Shown here: positions 32,615 to 46,796 of the stretch, one piece after another | Position numbering within the stretch: the stretch's first letter is position 1 | Layout of the letters: each line of letters opens with the position of its first letter | Origin: an uncultured Lysobacteraceae bacterium | Lineage (GTDB): Bacteria > Pseudomonadota > Gammaproteobacteria > Xanthomonadales > Xanthomonadaceae | Direction of reading: 5' to 3' | DNA length: 64,000 bases | NCBI GenBank assembly: GCA_902825775.1 | Contig: CADECF010000003.1 | Span: 281,553 to 345,552 of the forward strand | Position numbers and translations under genes: made by a program | The notes under the pieces: generated by a model | What the model saw: only the letters and a program-made list of their open reading frames with translations | What the model was told of the DNA's origin: nothing | Databases searched by the model: none

Positions 32615-32696
32615 TTCGTGGGAGCGGCTTCAGCCGCGAGCTTTTGATCCATTGCGGCGTGGAGGAAGGGCTCGCGGCTGAAGCCGCTCCCACGAA
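32615..32696. repeat. family A inverted repeat before prfB
   Basis: TTCGTGGGAGCGGCTTCAGC and complement ending GCTCCCACGAA, between the LytTR gene and prfB. Confidence 0.85.
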
Positions 32697-32753
32697 AGCA
32701 AAAGCCGGGCTTCTGGGCTACAATTCGCGGCCTTTTCAAGCAGTTGCAGCCAG

Positions 32754-33882
32754 ATGATCGAACTCAATCCCATCCGCCAGCGCATCGCCGACCTCAGCGG
32801 CCGGCTGGATTCGCTTCGGGGGTACCTTTGACTACGACGCCAAGCGCGAGCGTCTGGAAGAAGTAAACCGCGAACTCGAAAGCCCCGACATCTGGAACCA
32901 GCCAGAACGCGCGCAGGCACTGGGCCGCGAGCGTTCGCTGCTCGACAAGACCGTCAACGGCATCCGCGAATTGAGCGAAGGCCTGGTCGGCGCCGGCGAA
33001 CTGCTGGATCTGGCTGAAGGCGAAGACGATGAGGACACCGCCAAAGCGGTCGTCGTCGATGTCGAGCGCTACGGCGACCGCGTCGACAAGCTCGAATTCC
33101 AACGCATGTTCTCCGGGCAGATGGACTCGGGCAACGCTTTCGTCGACATCCAGGCCGGCGCAGGCGGCACCGAGGCGCAGGACTGGGCCGAGATGCTGCT
33201 GCGCATGTATCTGCGCTGGGCCGAATCGCGCGGCTGGAAGACCGAACTGATGGAAGTCAGCGGCGGCGACGTCGCCGGCATCAAGTCGGCCACGTTCCGC
33301 GTCGAAGGCGATTACGCCTACGGCTGGCTGAAGACCGAGATCGGCGTGCACCGGCTGGTGCGCAAATCGCCGTTCGATTCGGACAACCGCCGCCACACCT
33401 CGTTCACCTCGGTGTTCGTGTCGCCGGAAGTGGACGACGATATCGAGATCGATATCAATCCGGCGGATCTGCGCACCGACGTGTACCGCTCATCGGGCGC
33501 GGGCGGCCAGCACGTCAACAAGACCGAGTCGGCGGTGCGCATCACGCATATACCGACCAATACCGTCGTGGCCTGCCAGACCGGGCGCAGCCAGCATCAG
33601 AACCGCGACACGGCGATGAAGATGCTCAAGGCCAAGCTCTATGAGCTGGAAGTGCAGAAGCGCAACGCCGAGAAGAATGCGTTGGAAGCGTCCAAGTCCG
33701 ACATCGGCTGGGGTAGCCAGATCCGCAATTACGTGCTCGACCAGAGTCGGATCAAGGACCTGCGCACCGGCATCGAGCGCACCGATACGCAGAAGGTGCT
33801 GGACGGGGATCTGGACGAATTCGTCGAGGCCAGCTTGAAATCGGGTCTGGAAGCCGGTTCCAAACGCTCCGACGCCGTGTAA
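32754..33882 (+). CDS. prfB: peptide chain release factor 2 (programmed +1 frameshift)
   Basis: The first 25 codons (from ATG 32754) end at CTT-TGA; after a +1 shift translation continues GAC TAC GAC in the frame that ends at 33882, for 375 aa in total. The product has the SPF anticodon-like motif ([14 protein letters not shown]) and the GGQ motif ([17 protein letters not shown]). RF2 reads UGA and UAA and autoregulates itself through the shift. The gene lies between rpfD and lysS. Confidence 0.97.
32817..32832 (+). promoter_or_regulatory. prfB programmed frameshift site
   Basis: CGGGGGT (internal Shine-Dalgarno-like), 2 nt, then CTT TGA C. TGA occupies 32829-32831. Arrangement and encoded RGYL-stop-DY match the E. 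coli prfB site. Confidence 0.95.
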
Positions 33883-33895
33883 TCTCCGTAATCCT

Positions 33896-33964
33896 TTGTG
33901 GGAGCGGCTTCAGCCGCGAGCTCTTCCCCTGCCGAAAAGCTCGCGGCTGAAGCCGCTCCCACAA
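33896..33964. repeat. family A inverted repeat between prfB and lysS
   Basis: TTGTGGGAGCGGCTTCAGCC and complement ending GCTCCCACAA with a short 13-nt centre; it would form a strong hairpin in any prfB-lysS transcript. Confidence 0.85.
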
Positions 33965-33988
33965 GAAACCTTCACAGCCATCGAATCC

Positions 33989-35506
<1,518 letters not shown>

Positions 35507-35633
35507 ACGACTCAGGCGGGCAACGGCCGCTGGCTGGGCGGTCCGACGTTGGTTTGTGATCGGGGGAGCCATTAGGCAGGCTTCACCTTAGGGGCTTGCC
35601 GCGGAACCCCATCAGGGTCAACATGTGGTGATT

Positions 35634-36737
35634 ATGAATGCTGCGCTAGGACGGCTGGCAGACGGGCCACAGGGGAGCTCCGTGAACATCGTCATCGTCG
35701 ACGACCAGACCTCAGCACGGACCATGCTGCGGCACATCATCGAAGACATTACGCCGCAACTGTCGGTGAGCGATTTCGGCGACGCCGAAGCCGCGTTGAG
35801 ATGGTGCGACCACAATCGGCCGGACCTGCTGCTTCTGGATTACCGCATGCCCGGCATGGACGGGCTCGAATTCGCGCGCCGGTTCCGCCGCGCGCCGTCG
35901 CACCGCGACGTGCCTATCGTGCTGGTCACCGTGGTCGGCGACGAGCCGGTCCGGCAGGCGGCGCTGGAGGCGGGCGTGATCGATTTCCTGGTCAAGCCGG
36001 TGCGCCCGCGCGAATTGCGCGCCCGCTGCAAGAACCTGTTGCAGCTGCGCCAGCAGACCGAGAACGTGAAGCAACGCGCGCTGTCGCTGGAGCAGCGGCT
36101 GCTATCGAGCATGCACGAGGTCGAGGAGCGCGAGCGCGAAACCTTGTCGCGGCTGGCCCGCGCCATCGAATACCGCGACGTCGGCACCAGCGCTTATCTC
36201 GAGCGCATGGCGCACGTGGCCGGGCTGGTGGCCGAACACCTGGGCATGTTCGAAGACGAAGTGCGCGTGCTGGAAATGGCCGCGCCGCTGCACGACATGG
36301 GCAAGATCGCCATCCCCGATGCGATCCTGCTCAAGCCCGGCCCGCTCACCGAAGACGAGACCACGGTGATGCGCACCCATCCGCGGATCGGCTACGAACT
36401 GCTCAACGACAGCCAGAACCGTTTCATCCAGATGGGCGCCACCATCGCGCTGCGCCATCACGAGCGCTACGACGGCAGCGGCTATCCGGACGGACTGGCC
36501 GGCGAGGCGATTCCGATCGAGGCGCGCATCGTGGCGGTGGCCGACGTGTTCGACGCGCTGATCTCGCCGCGCCCCTACAAGGATCCGTGGAGCATCGATG
36601 CGGCCCTGGCCTACCTGTATGCGCAACGCGGGCGACTGTTCGACCCGAACTGCGTCGACGCCCTGGTGCGCAACCGTTCGCGGCTGGAAGACATCTGCCA
36701 GCGGTTCTCGACCACCCGGAGAACCGGGCTGAACTGA
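35634..36737 (+). CDS. rpfG: response regulator RpfG (REC + HD-GYP)
   Basis: The product is about 367 aa. A receiver domain with phospho-acceptor Asp in [13 protein letters not shown] is followed by an HD-GYP domain ([25 protein letters not shown]), a c-di-GMP phosphodiesterase. In Xanthomonads RpfG is the partner of RpfC and lowers c-di-GMP when DSF is present. The ATG at 35634 is used, but GTG 35682 has a much stronger AGGGGAG site and would remove 16 residues. It ends 1 nt before the rpfC start. Confidence 0.95.
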   Translation: MNAALGRLADGPQGSSVNIVIVDDQTSARTMLRHIIEDITPQLSVSDFGDAEAALRWCDHNRPDLLLLDYRMPGMDGLEFARRFRRAPSHRDVPIVLVTVVGDEPVRQAALEAGVIDFLVKPVRPRELRARCKNLLQLRQQTENVKQRALSLEQRLLSSMHEVEERERETLSRLARAIEYRDVGTSAYLERMAHVAGLVAEHLGMFEDEVRVLEMAAPLHDMGKIAIPDAILLKPGPLTEDETTVMRTHPRIGYELLNDSQNRFIQMGATIALRHHERYDGSGYPDGLAGEAIPIEARIVAVADVFDALISPRPYKDPWSIDAALAYLYAQRGRLFDPNCVDALVRNRSRLEDICQRFSTTRRTGLN

Positions 36738-36738
36738 G

Positions 36739-38937
36739 ATGATGGGCTCACTGGCCACCGTGAAGCAGCGATTGGGGAACCGCCCCGATAGCGAGCACAA
36801 GCAGGTGATCGTGCGCGCCGTGATCACGGCGCTGTTCTGTTTCTATCTCGGCTGGCGGGTGAGCCTGGGCGGCGCCTCGGGTTCGCTGATCTTCACCTGG
36901 CTGGTGCTGCTCGCCGAGTTCCTGGTGTCGTTCGGCCTGCTCGCGGCGATCCTGCGGCAGCCGGGCGTGTCGCACGTACGGCGCTGGATCGGCATGGTCT
37001 CGGACTATGCCGCGCTGGCGATGGTGATGTATTCGCTCGGCGAAGCCGGCAGCCCGCTCTACAGCGTGTATTTGTGGGTGACGATCGGCAACGGCTTGCG
37101 CTACGGCACGCGGTATCTCTATTCGGCGATCATCCTGGCCGGCATTTCCTATGCGGGCGTGATCGCATTCACGCCGTACTGGCACACCAATCCGTCGCTG
37201 GCCTGGGGCCTGCTGATCGGCCTGATCGCGATCCCGCTGTACTTCGCTTCGCTGCTCAAAGCATTGACCCGCGCCATCGAGGAGGCGCGCAAGGCCAACG
37301 ACGCCAAGAGCAAGTTCCTGGCCAATATGAGCCATGAGCTGCGCACGCCGCTCAACGGCATTCTCGGCATGTCCGAGCTACTGGCCACCAGCAAACTCAG
37401 CCCCGAACAGCGCGAATCCACCGGATTGATCCGCACCTCGGCGCAGACCCTGCTGATGCTGATCGAGGAGGTGCTGGACATCTCCGCGATCGAAGCGGGC
37501 AAGCTGAAGATAGAGCGCGCCGACTTCAACCTGCCCGAGCTGCTGGCGCGCGTGCGCAGCCTCTGCCTGCCGCAGGCGAGCGCCAAGAACCTCACCTTGC
37601 GGATGGACTACGACGTCGCGCTGCCCACCGTGCTGCTCGGAGACCAGGGCCATCTGATGCAGGTGCTGCTGAACCTGCTGCAGAACGCGATCAAGTTCAC
37701 CGACACCGGCGAAGTCTCGCTGCAGGTGAGGCTGGTTTCGCAGGAACCGAACGGCGGCCGGGTCATGTTCTCGGTACGCGATACCGGCATCGGCATCCCG
37801 CAGGAAGCGCGGAAGCGGATCTTCGAGCCGTTCGAGCAGGTCGACAACGGCCGCGCGCGCCGTTACGGCGGCAGCGGCTTGGGCACGACCATCTCCAAGA
37901 CCCTGGTCGAAGCGATGGACGGGCAGATCGGCCTGGAAAGCAATCCGGGCGGCGGCAGCCATTTCTGGTTCGAGTTGCCGTTCGGCTTCACCGTCGCGGA
38001 GCGGGCGCCGAAGGCGCCGTTGAGCGACACGCCGGTCACGGTGCCGGTGACTCCGGCCAACGTCATCTCGTTCGACGATCCTTTCGTCCGCCATCGCGCG
38101 CGCGTGCGTTCGATGCTGATCCTGGTCGCCGACGATCAATCCGCCAACCGGCTGGTGCTGCAGCGTCTGCTGGAACGCGCGGGCCATCGCCTGCTGTTCG
38201 CCGAAGACGGCGAGCGCGCGCTCGACCTGCTGGAGAGCACCGCGCCGGACCTGATGGTCATCGACCTGCACATGCCCGGCCTCAGCGGCCTGGACGTGAT
38301 CCGCCAGATGCGCTTCATGCAGGCGGGCGGGCCGCGCACGCCGATCGTGGTGCTGTCGGCCGATGCGACCGTGGAATCCCTGCGCGAGGCCGAACGCGCT
38401 GGCGCCTACGCTTACCTGACCAAACCGGTGGTAGTGACCCGCCTGCTGGATACGATCAGCAACATCGCCAGCGGCCAGGAAGCGCGCACCCAGGCCGAAC
38501 CCGCCGTACCGCAGGAAGCTACTATGGCTCCCACCAACGCCAATGCCGACGCCGCGCTGCCGAGCGTGCTGGAGGAACTGGCCGCGATGGATTCGGGCAA
38601 CGAATTCCTGAAAAGTTTCGTGGACCAGTGCCTGAGCGATATCGCGCGGCTAGTGCCCGACATCCAGAAAGCCGCACGCGAGCGCGACTGGAACGCGATG
38701 CGCGACATCGCTCACGCCATGCGCGGTGTCGCCGAAAACATCGGCGCCAACCGTTTGGTGGAGCGCAGCCGCAAGATCATGGATTCCAATAACGCCGATC
38801 TGGCCAAACACGGCGCGGCGTACACTCGCGACCTGGATGCCGTCCTCGAAGAGGGCGCGCTGAACGCGCGGCAGGTCCTGCTCAAGCTCGGTAAGCCCGA
38901 CTCGGGCAAATCCAACCCGAACCCGAAATCTTCCTGA
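36739..38937 (+). CDS. rpfC: hybrid sensor kinase RpfC (DSF receptor)
   Basis: The 732-aa protein has about five N-terminal membrane helices (residues 23-175), a HisKA domain with H199 (MSHELRTPL), an HATPase domain ([26 protein letters not shown]), a receiver domain with D509 ([11 protein letters not shown]) and a C-terminal Hpt domain with H659 ([13 protein letters not shown]). It senses DSF, phosphorylates RpfG and, in Xanthomonas, restrains RpfF by binding. The rpfH gene found between rpfG and rpfC in X. campestris is absent. Confidence 0.96.
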   Translation: MMGSLATVKQRLGNRPDSEHKQVIVRAVITALFCFYLGWRVSLGGASGSLIFTWLVLLAEFLVSFGLLAAILRQPGVSHVRRWIGMVSDYAALAMVMYSLGEAGSPLYSVYLWVTIGNGLRYGTRYLYSAIILAGISYAGVIAFTPYWHTNPSLAWGLLIGLIAIPLYFASLLKALTRAIEEARKANDAKSKFLANMSHELRTPLNGILGMSELLATSKLSPEQRESTGLIRTSAQTLLMLIEEVLDISAIEAGKLKIERADFNLPELLARVRSLCLPQASAKNLTLRMDYDVALPTVLLGDQGHLMQVLLNLLQNAIKFTDTGEVSLQVRLVSQEPNGGRVMFSVRDTGIGIPQEARKRIFEPFEQVDNGRARRYGGSGLGTTISKTLVEAMDGQIGLESNPGGGSHFWFELPFGFTVAERAPKAPLSDTPVTVPVTPANVISFDDPFVRHRARVRSMLILVADDQSANRLVLQRLLERAGHRLLFAEDGERALDLLESTAPDLMVIDLHMPGLSGLDVIRQMRFMQAGGPRTPIVVLSADATVESLREAERAGAYAYLTKPVVVTRLLDTISNIASGQEARTQAEPAVPQEATMAPTNANADAALPSVLEELAAMDSGNEFLKSFVDQCLSDIARLVPDIQKAARERDWNAMRDIAHAMRGVAENIGANRLVERSRKIMDSNNADLAKHGAAYTRDLDAVLEEGALNARQVLLKLGKPDSGKSNPNPKSS

Positions 38938-38974
38938 TTGGGCGGCACGGCGCGCGCCAACGCGCTGCGCCAGT

Positions 38975-38992
38975 AGACGGGCTGGCCCGTCT
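38975..38992 (+). terminator. candidate terminator hairpin after rpfC
   Basis: AGACGGG and CCCGTCT form a perfect stem, followed by TCTGAGTCTT, a weak T-rich stretch. It lies 38 nt after the rpfC stop. Confidence 0.35.
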
Positions 38993-39013
38993 TCTGAGTC
39001 TTCAAGGTGTGAG

Positions 39014-39144
39014 CCGCCGGATTCCTCGTCCCCTGTGGTACCGGCGGTTAGCTCCCCTTTGCGGAAGTCGTGCCTAGGGAGGGTCGTTCCCCCGTACGGA
39101 CATCCTCTACCGCCGGCTTCCGCGCCTCCCCGTGGCGCCGGCGG
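39014..39144 (+). other. two consecutive hairpins with C-rich loops (possible ncRNA)
   Basis: CCGCCGG (39014) pairs with CCGGCGG (39041-39047), and CCGCCGGC (39110-39117) pairs with GCCGGCGG (39137-39144). The second loop exposes CCTCCCC (39125-39131), an anti-Shine-Dalgarno-like motif, and CTCCCC and TTCCCCC lie between the hairpins. The 256-bp convergent gap between rpfC and rpfF otherwise has no gene. Confidence 0.3.
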
Positions 39145-39193
39145 ACCTCATCACAACCCCGGCCCCATGGCAGGGTCCCGCTCTCCTCGACGA

Positions 39194-40090
39194 TCAGTTG
39201 TAGGCGCCGGCTTCCTTGAGTTCGCCGTTGCGACGGTACTGGGCGCGCACCAGGCGTTCCATCGTACGCAGCGACTTCTCGCCCAGCTGCAGCGCGGTGT
39301 CCACCCACACTTCGGTGATGCTCATCATTTCTTCTAGCGTGACCGGCTGCGCCATATTGCGGACGCGGTGCATGGCGGCGCGCGCATGCGGAATGCGCTG
39401 GTTGTTGCGGATCACTTTCTCGACCGCCCGGGCGCCTTCGCCGCGCGGTACCAGCACGTCGACCAGGCCGATCTTGAACAGTTCGTCGCTGCTGTACACA
39501 TTGCCTTCGAGCATGATCTTTTCGGCGTGATGCGGGGCGATGCGCTTGCACAGGAAGGAGTACGCGCCCATGCCGGGGAACAGGTCGAACAGCACTTCGG
39601 GCAGGCCCATCTGCACGCCTTCTTCGGCGACGATCGTGTGGCAGCTCAATGCGGCTTCGAAACCGCCACCCAACGCGTCGCCTTGCACCAGGGCGATGGT
39701 GTGCGCGCCAACGCCGAGGCCGGCATGGAAGGCATGCACGCCGCGTACGCACTGGCGCGCGTAGCCGAGCAGGCTGTTGCGGTCGCCCTTGCGGATCAGC
39801 TGGCAGAACAGTTCCAGGTCGCCGCCCAGATTGAACACATCCGAATCCGAAGCGAGCACGACATGCTTGATGCGGTTGTCGCCCTTCTGCTGCTCGATGC
39901 GCAGCCGGTCGGCCAGCGACTGCTGGTACTGCAGGATCTCGTCGACCAAGGTGGTCCTGAAGCACGCGCGGCCGGGATTCTGGGCGAGGTCGGCGTGCAT
40001 GTTGCACTGGTAGACGTCGCCAGAGGCGTCTTCGGTGGCTCGGAGGGTGTTGTAGCGAGAAGCGATATGGAGCTTCTGGACGACGGACAT
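39194..40090 (-). CDS. rpfF: DSF synthase RpfF
   Basis: The 298-aa crotonase-fold enzyme starts MSVVQKLHIASRYNTL with GAGGT 7-11 nt upstream; the extension to 40261 is not conserved. The oxyanion hole segment is DVFNLGGDLELF. Catalytic glutamates are E145 (GDALGGGFEAALS) and E165 (GLPEVLFDLFPGMGA), equivalent to E141/E161 of X. campestris. It makes cis-2-unsaturated fatty acid signals from acyl-ACP. It is convergent with rpfC. Confidence 0.96.
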   Translation of the reverse strand: MSVVQKLHIASRYNTLRATEDASGDVYQCNMHADLAQNPGRACFRTTLVDEILQYQQSLADRLRIEQQKGDNRIKHVVLASDSDVFNLGGDLELFCQLIRKGDRNSLLGYARQCVRGVHAFHAGLGVGAHTIALVQGDALGGGFEAALSCHTIVAEEGVQMGLPEVLFDLFPGMGAYSFLCKRIAPHHAEKIMLEGNVYSSDELFKIGLVDVLVPRGEGARAVEKVIRNNQRIPHARAAMHRVRNMAQPVTLEEMMSITEVWVDTALQLGEKSLRTMERLVRAQYRRNGELKEAGAYN

Positions 40091-40391
40091 GGGTGTTACC
40101 TCATTTGAGGCCGTCCGGCCGGTCGCACAAACGGAACGGCGGATTGGATTAGCGGGGAGAATCGCGTCCGACGCGGCATCTTCAACCCGCCGTCTGGCCC
40201 ACTGCAAGTGTTTGCTGGCCGCGAGGTACGCGAGGCGGGGGAAGAGCCGGCCACGGCCCAATCGGTTTTCGTTCAGAGCCGGCCGCTCGCGGGCGTCTGC
40301 GCAGGCCGGGCAGGGCTCTAGATAGCGGGCTCAGGGCGCCGCCGGAGCCTTGGAAACGCCTCGGAGGAGGCGTCCAGAGCCCCGATTCCGC
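40091..40391 (-). other. 301-bp non-coding gap upstream of rpfF
   Basis: This gap holds the rpfF leader and must contain its promoter if rpfF is not read from the upstream gene. I see no convincing -35/-10 pair, no terminator with U-tract and no repeat copy. A GGCCGG-rich short hairpin lies about 30 nt before the rpfF start. Confidence 0.4.
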
Positions 40392-41258
40392 TCAATCCGG
40401 ATCGGCGGCGTTCAACGGACGGAGCACCGGGCCCTGCGGCGAGGAGTGGCGATCTATCGCCATCTGCGCAAGCGCTCTGTCGTCGAGCTGCCAGGGGTGG
40501 AAGCCTGGGCGGAGGTAGGCGAACACGTGGCGAAGGGTCTGCCGCGCCATATGGTGCTGCGAGAACAGATGCCGGGCCAGGGAAGACCAGGTGCGGCGCT
40601 GGAATAGCGATCCATCCTGGACCATGAGCCGCAAGGCGCCGAACGTGAGCAGGGTATAGAACAAAGGCATGACCAGGGCCGCGCCAAGCACCCGCATCGC
40701 ATAGCTGGGTGCGATCAGGCCCAGCATGTCGTAAGCGACATGCTTGTGTTCGATCTCTTCGGAGAAATGCCATTCGAACAAGGCCCGCAACTCCGGCTGC
40801 GCATCCTCGAGTATCCGCTGCGCCAGGAATTCGTGGCCCAGATAGGCATTGATGTGTTCGATGCAGGAGACCATCGACAGCCGCAGCTTGAACGGCGTCA
40901 GCGGTTCCAGGACTTTGTAGAGGAATCCATCCACGGTCGACTGGAAGCCGGCGATCCGGTAGCCCTGCGCCTCCAGCACCCGCCAGAACCGGCGATGGCC
41001 GATGCCGTGCTGGCCTTCCTGGCGCATGAACTGCTGCACCATCGCTCGCTTGCCCGCATCGTCGATGAGCGGCAGGCAGCGTTTGAGGGTGCGGATGAAG
41101 TAACCCTCGTTGCCGGGCACCAGCAACGTATAGGTATTGAGGACATGGGTGAGCGCTGCATCGCCGCCGCACCAATGGCGCGGGAACGCGCCATCGAAAT
41201 CCGGCAGGAACCTGCGCGCCAGGATGCCCGGAGTGCTGGTAGCGCCGGCGGATGTCAC
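40392..41258 (-). CDS. PF10118-type predicted metal-dependent hydrolase
   Basis: This 288-aa frame is chosen over a shadow frame (40318-41175) because it carries the family pattern: RFLPDFDGAFPRHWCGGDAAL, HVLNTYTLLVPGNEGYFIRTLK, QFMRQEGQHGIGHRRFW and FSEEIEHKHVAYD. The HWxGG, QEGxH..GH and EEIEHKxVAYD motifs supply likely metal ligands, as in ferritin-like or metal-hydrolase proteins. Activity is unknown. It lies between rpfB (42 bp) and rpfF on the same strand. The GTG start at 41258 lacks a Shine-Dalgarno sequence and is uncertain. Confidence 0.75.
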   Translation of the reverse strand: MTSAGATSTPGILARRFLPDFDGAFPRHWCGGDAALTHVLNTYTLLVPGNEGYFIRTLKRCLPLIDDAGKRAMVQQFMRQEGQHGIGHRRFWRVLEAQGYRIAGFQSTVDGFLYKVLEPLTPFKLRLSMVSCIEHINAYLGHEFLAQRILEDAQPELRALFEWHFSEEIEHKHVAYDMLGLIAPSYAMRVLGAALVMPLFYTLLTFGALRLMVQDGSLFQRRTWSSLARHLFSQHHMARQTLRHVFAYLRPGFHPWQLDDRALAQMAIDRHSSPQGPVLRPLNAADPD

Positions 41259-41299
41259 GGACGTGTCGGGCAGGGCACTGCGATTACGCCGCCGCCGGC

Positions 41300-43000
41300 T
41301 CAGCCGGCGGGCGGTGCGTCGCGCAATTCGCGGCGCAGGATCTTGCCGACGTTGGTCTTGGGCAGTTCGGTACGGAACTCTACGTAACGCGGCTGCTTGT
41401 AGCCGGTGAGGTTTTCGCGCGCGTGGGCTTTGACTTGTTCTGCGGTGAGCGACGGATCCTTCTTCACGATCACCACTTTCACGGCCTCGCCGGATTTCTC
41501 GTCCGGCACGCCGACCGCCGCCACTTCCAGCACGCCCGGCATCGACGCGATCACGTCCTCGACCTCGTTCGGGTACACATTGAAGCCCGAGACCAGGATC
41601 ATGTCCTTCTTGCGATCGACGATATAGAAGTAGCCCTTCTCGTCCATCTTGGCCATGTCGCCGGTGTGCAGCCAGCCGTCGGCGTCGATGACGTTGGCGG
41701 TTTCCTCGGGGCGCTGCCAATAGCCCTTCATCACCTGCGGGCCTTTGATGCAGAGCTCGCCGACCTGGCCCATCGGCAGACGGTTGCCGTCGTCGTCTTT
41801 CACGCAGGCGTCGGTGGATGAGATGGGCAGGCCGATCGCGCCGTTGTATTCGGCCAGATCGAGCGGGTTGATGCAGGCCGCGGGCGAAGTTTCGGTGAGG
41901 CCGTAAGCCTCCACCAGGGTCACGCCCGTGACTTTCTTCCAGCGGTCCGCGACCGCGCGCTGCACCGCCATCGCGCCGCCCAAAGTCAGCTTGAGGCCGG
42001 AGAAATCGACCTTGTCGAAACCCGGCGTATTGAGCAGCCCATTGAACAACGTGTTGACGCCGGTGATCGCGGTGAACCTGACTTTGCTCAGTTCCTTGAC
42101 GAAGCCGGGCATGTCGCGCGGATTGGTGATCAGGTAATTCATGCCCCCCAATTTCATGAACACAAGCCCGTTCGCCGTCAGCGCGAAGATGTGGTACAGC
42201 GGGATGGCGGTGATGATGACTTCCTTGCCTAACTCCAGATTCGTGCTGCTGATCCAGGCCGCGGCCTGCTGCATGTTGGCGACCAGGTTGCGATGCGTCA
42301 GGATCGCGCCCTTGGCCACGCCGGTGGTGCCGCCGGTGTATTGCAGGAAGGCGATATCGCCCGGTTCGATGGCGACCGGCGGCAGCGTGTGGCGCTGGCC
42401 CAGCGTCAACGCGTCCTGGAAACGGATCGCGTCGGGAATGCTGTAGTCGGGCACCATCTTCTTCACGTGCTTGAGCATGAAGTTGACGATCGCGCCCTTG
42501 GGGAAGCCGAGCATGTCGCCCAGGCCGGTGGTGACGACTTTGACGATGTCGGTATCGGCCAGCACTTCCTGCACGGTATGGCCGAAGTTGTCGAGCACCA
42601 CGATCGCCTTGGCGCCGGAATCCTTCAACTGGTGCCGGAGCTCGCGCGCGGTGTACAGCGGGTTGTGGTTGACCACCACCAAGCCGGCCCGCAGGATCCC
42701 GAACGTCGCGATCGGATACTGCAGGCAGTTGGGCATCATGATCGCGACGCGGTCGCCTTTCTTGAGCTTCAGTTCGCCCAGCAAGTAGGCGGCGAACTGG
42801 CGGCTCAGGCGGTCGACGTCGTCGTAGCTCAGGGTCTTGCCGAGATTGCTGAACGCCGGGCGGTCGCGGAACTGTTCGAACGAAGATTCGATGACCGAAA
42901 CGATCGACGGGAACTCATCCAGATCGATCTCCGCCGGCACATTGGCGGGATAGCTGGACAGCCACGGGCGTTGCTGGTTCACGGCGGTTTCCCCTGTCAT
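41300..43000 (-). CDS. rpfB: long-chain fatty acyl-CoA ligase RpfB
   Basis: The 566-aa adenylate-forming enzyme has the AMP-binding motif [18 protein letters not shown], the acyl-binding [40 protein letters not shown] and the C-terminal catalytic Lys region [14 protein letters not shown]. RpfB activates free fatty acids and is linked to DSF processing and turnover. It is close to E. coli FadD. AAGGGT lies upstream of the ATG. Confidence 0.95.
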   Translation of the reverse strand: MTGETAVNQQRPWLSSYPANVPAEIDLDEFPSIVSVIESSFEQFRDRPAFSNLGKTLSYDDVDRLSRQFAAYLLGELKLKKGDRVAIMMPNCLQYPIATFGILRAGLVVVNHNPLYTARELRHQLKDSGAKAIVVLDNFGHTVQEVLADTDIVKVVTTGLGDMLGFPKGAIVNFMLKHVKKMVPDYSIPDAIRFQDALTLGQRHTLPPVAIEPGDIAFLQYTGGTTGVAKGAILTHRNLVANMQQAAAWISSTNLELGKEVIITAIPLYHIFALTANGLVFMKLGGMNYLITNPRDMPGFVKELSKVRFTAITGVNTLFNGLLNTPGFDKVDFSGLKLTLGGAMAVQRAVADRWKKVTGVTLVEAYGLTETSPAACINPLDLAEYNGAIGLPISSTDACVKDDDGNRLPMGQVGELCIKGPQVMKGYWQRPEETANVIDADGWLHTGDMAKMDEKGYFYIVDRKKDMILVSGFNVYPNEVEDVIASMPGVLEVAAVGVPDEKSGEAVKVVIVKKDPSLTAEQVKAHARENLTGYKQPRYVEFRTELPKTNVGKILRRELRDAPPAG

Positions 43001-43146
43001 TTGTCGACCCTTTTTCCTTCAACGATCCGTAATCGTCGTCCGGATTGGAGCATAGGCTCTAGGGGCTGGCAAGGCGGATCGCAGCAGCGCAGTCGGGCCT
43101 GCGCGCAGCGTGCTAGCTTGCTGTTTCCCGTAGCTCGCGACCCGCC

Positions 43147-43620
43147 ATGCCTGGATCCGCATCGCCCCATCGATCACCATTCCCGCAAGCCTGTTTTCGT
43201 ATGTTCGCTTGCGCCGCGGTCAGCGCGTGGCTGTTCGTCGGTTGCGCGAAAACGCCGCCGGAACAGGCTCTGCGGCAGACGTTGGCGGAATTGCAGCAGG
43301 GCATCGAAGCGCGCGATGCGGATGCGATCGAGGCAGCGTTGGCCGAGGATTTCGTCGGCCCCGACGGCCTGGACAAGACCGGCGCGCGGCGTCTGGCGGC
43401 GTTGATGCTGATGCGGCACGACGCGGTGGGCTTGGTGCTGGGACCGTTGGATGTAGAGGTGCGGGAACCGCATGCGACGGTTCGCTTCACCGCGGCAGCC
43501 GCCGGCGGCTCGGGGCGCTTGCTGCCCGATTCGGCGCAGGTCTACGAAGTCGAAACCGGATGGCGGATGGAAGGCGACGAGTGGCGCATGACCAGCGCCG
43601 ACTGGAAACCCAAGCTCTGA
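43147..43620 (+). CDS. small lipoprotein, NTF2/SnoaL-like
   Basis: The 157-aa precursor has a lipobox WLFVGC at residues 28-33 (or 10-15 if it starts at ATG 43201). The mature part ALRQTLAELQQGIEARDADAIEAALAEDFVG is the helix pattern of small SnoaL/NTF2-like domains, ending with WRMEGDEWRMTSADW. It is divergent from rpfB. Neither start has a clear Shine-Dalgarno sequence. Confidence 0.65.
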   Translation: MPGSASPHRSPFPQACFRMFACAAVSAWLFVGCAKTPPEQALRQTLAELQQGIEARDADAIEAALAEDFVGPDGLDKTGARRLAALMLMRHDAVGLVLGPLDVEVREPHATVRFTAAAAGGSGRLLPDSAQVYEVETGWRMEGDEWRMTSADWKPKL

Positions 43621-43657
43621 AGGCGAATGGCGGGATGCTTTATGTGCCGCCGATTCT

Positions 43658-43765
43658 TTGTGGGAGCGGCTTTAGCCGCGAACTCTTACCAACAGTCGGC
43701 AAGATCAAGAGCTCGCGGCTAAAGCCGCTCCCACAAGAGCAACTCACACAAAAGCCGCTCCCACG
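43658..43765. repeat. family A inverted repeat with an extra half-copy
   Basis: TTGTGGGAGCGGCTTTAGCC and complement ending GCTCCCACAA (to 43736), then a lone arm AAAAGCCGCTCCCACG. This copy has TTTAGCC instead of TTCAGCC on both arms, a compensated change. Confidence 0.85.
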
Positions 43766-43780
43766 ATAAAGCCGTCAACG

Positions 43781-43808
43781 AAAAAAGCGGCCCGAAGGCC
43801 GCTTTTTT
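43781..43808. terminator. bidirectional terminator, mainly for acnA
   Basis: AAAAAAGCGGCC-CGAA-GGCCGCTTTTTT: a perfect 12-bp stem, tetraloop, A/T tracts on both sides. It ends acnA on the minus strand and can end the lipoprotein gene on the plus strand. Confidence 0.9.
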
Positions 43809-43822
43809 GCGTTGCGAAGCGA

Positions 43823-46588
<2,766 letters not shown>

Positions 46589-46691
46589 GAAGGCTCCTGG
46601 CGATAGGCGGGGAGGGCGGGAGGAAAACACCGCGGTTAGCCGGCTTATTATGCCGTAAGCGGCGGCGGCGCGCAGCTTCCATGCGCTGGTT

Positions 46692-46775
46692 TTCGTGGGA
46701 GCGGCTTCAGCCGCGAGCCTTTCCAGCCGTGTCGAAACCGACAAAAAGAGCTCGCGGCTGAAGCCGCTCCCACAA
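46692..46775. repeat. family A inverted repeat upstream of acnA
   Basis: TTCGTGGGAGCGGCTTCAGC and complement ending GCTCCCACAA, between hflD and acnA. Confidence 0.85.
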
Positions 46776-46796
46776 AGCTAGCGAATCCGCAGGCGG

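Noticed and set aside
35507-35633. c-di-GMP riboswitch before rpfG
   Set aside because: The gap was inspected because RpfG degrades c-di-GMP, but no GEMM-type motif or terminator was recognised.
40318-41175. 285-aa minus-strand frame overlapping the PF10118-type gene
   Set aside because: The alternative frame (40392-41258) carries HWxGG, QEGxH and EEIEHK motifs; this one has no pattern.
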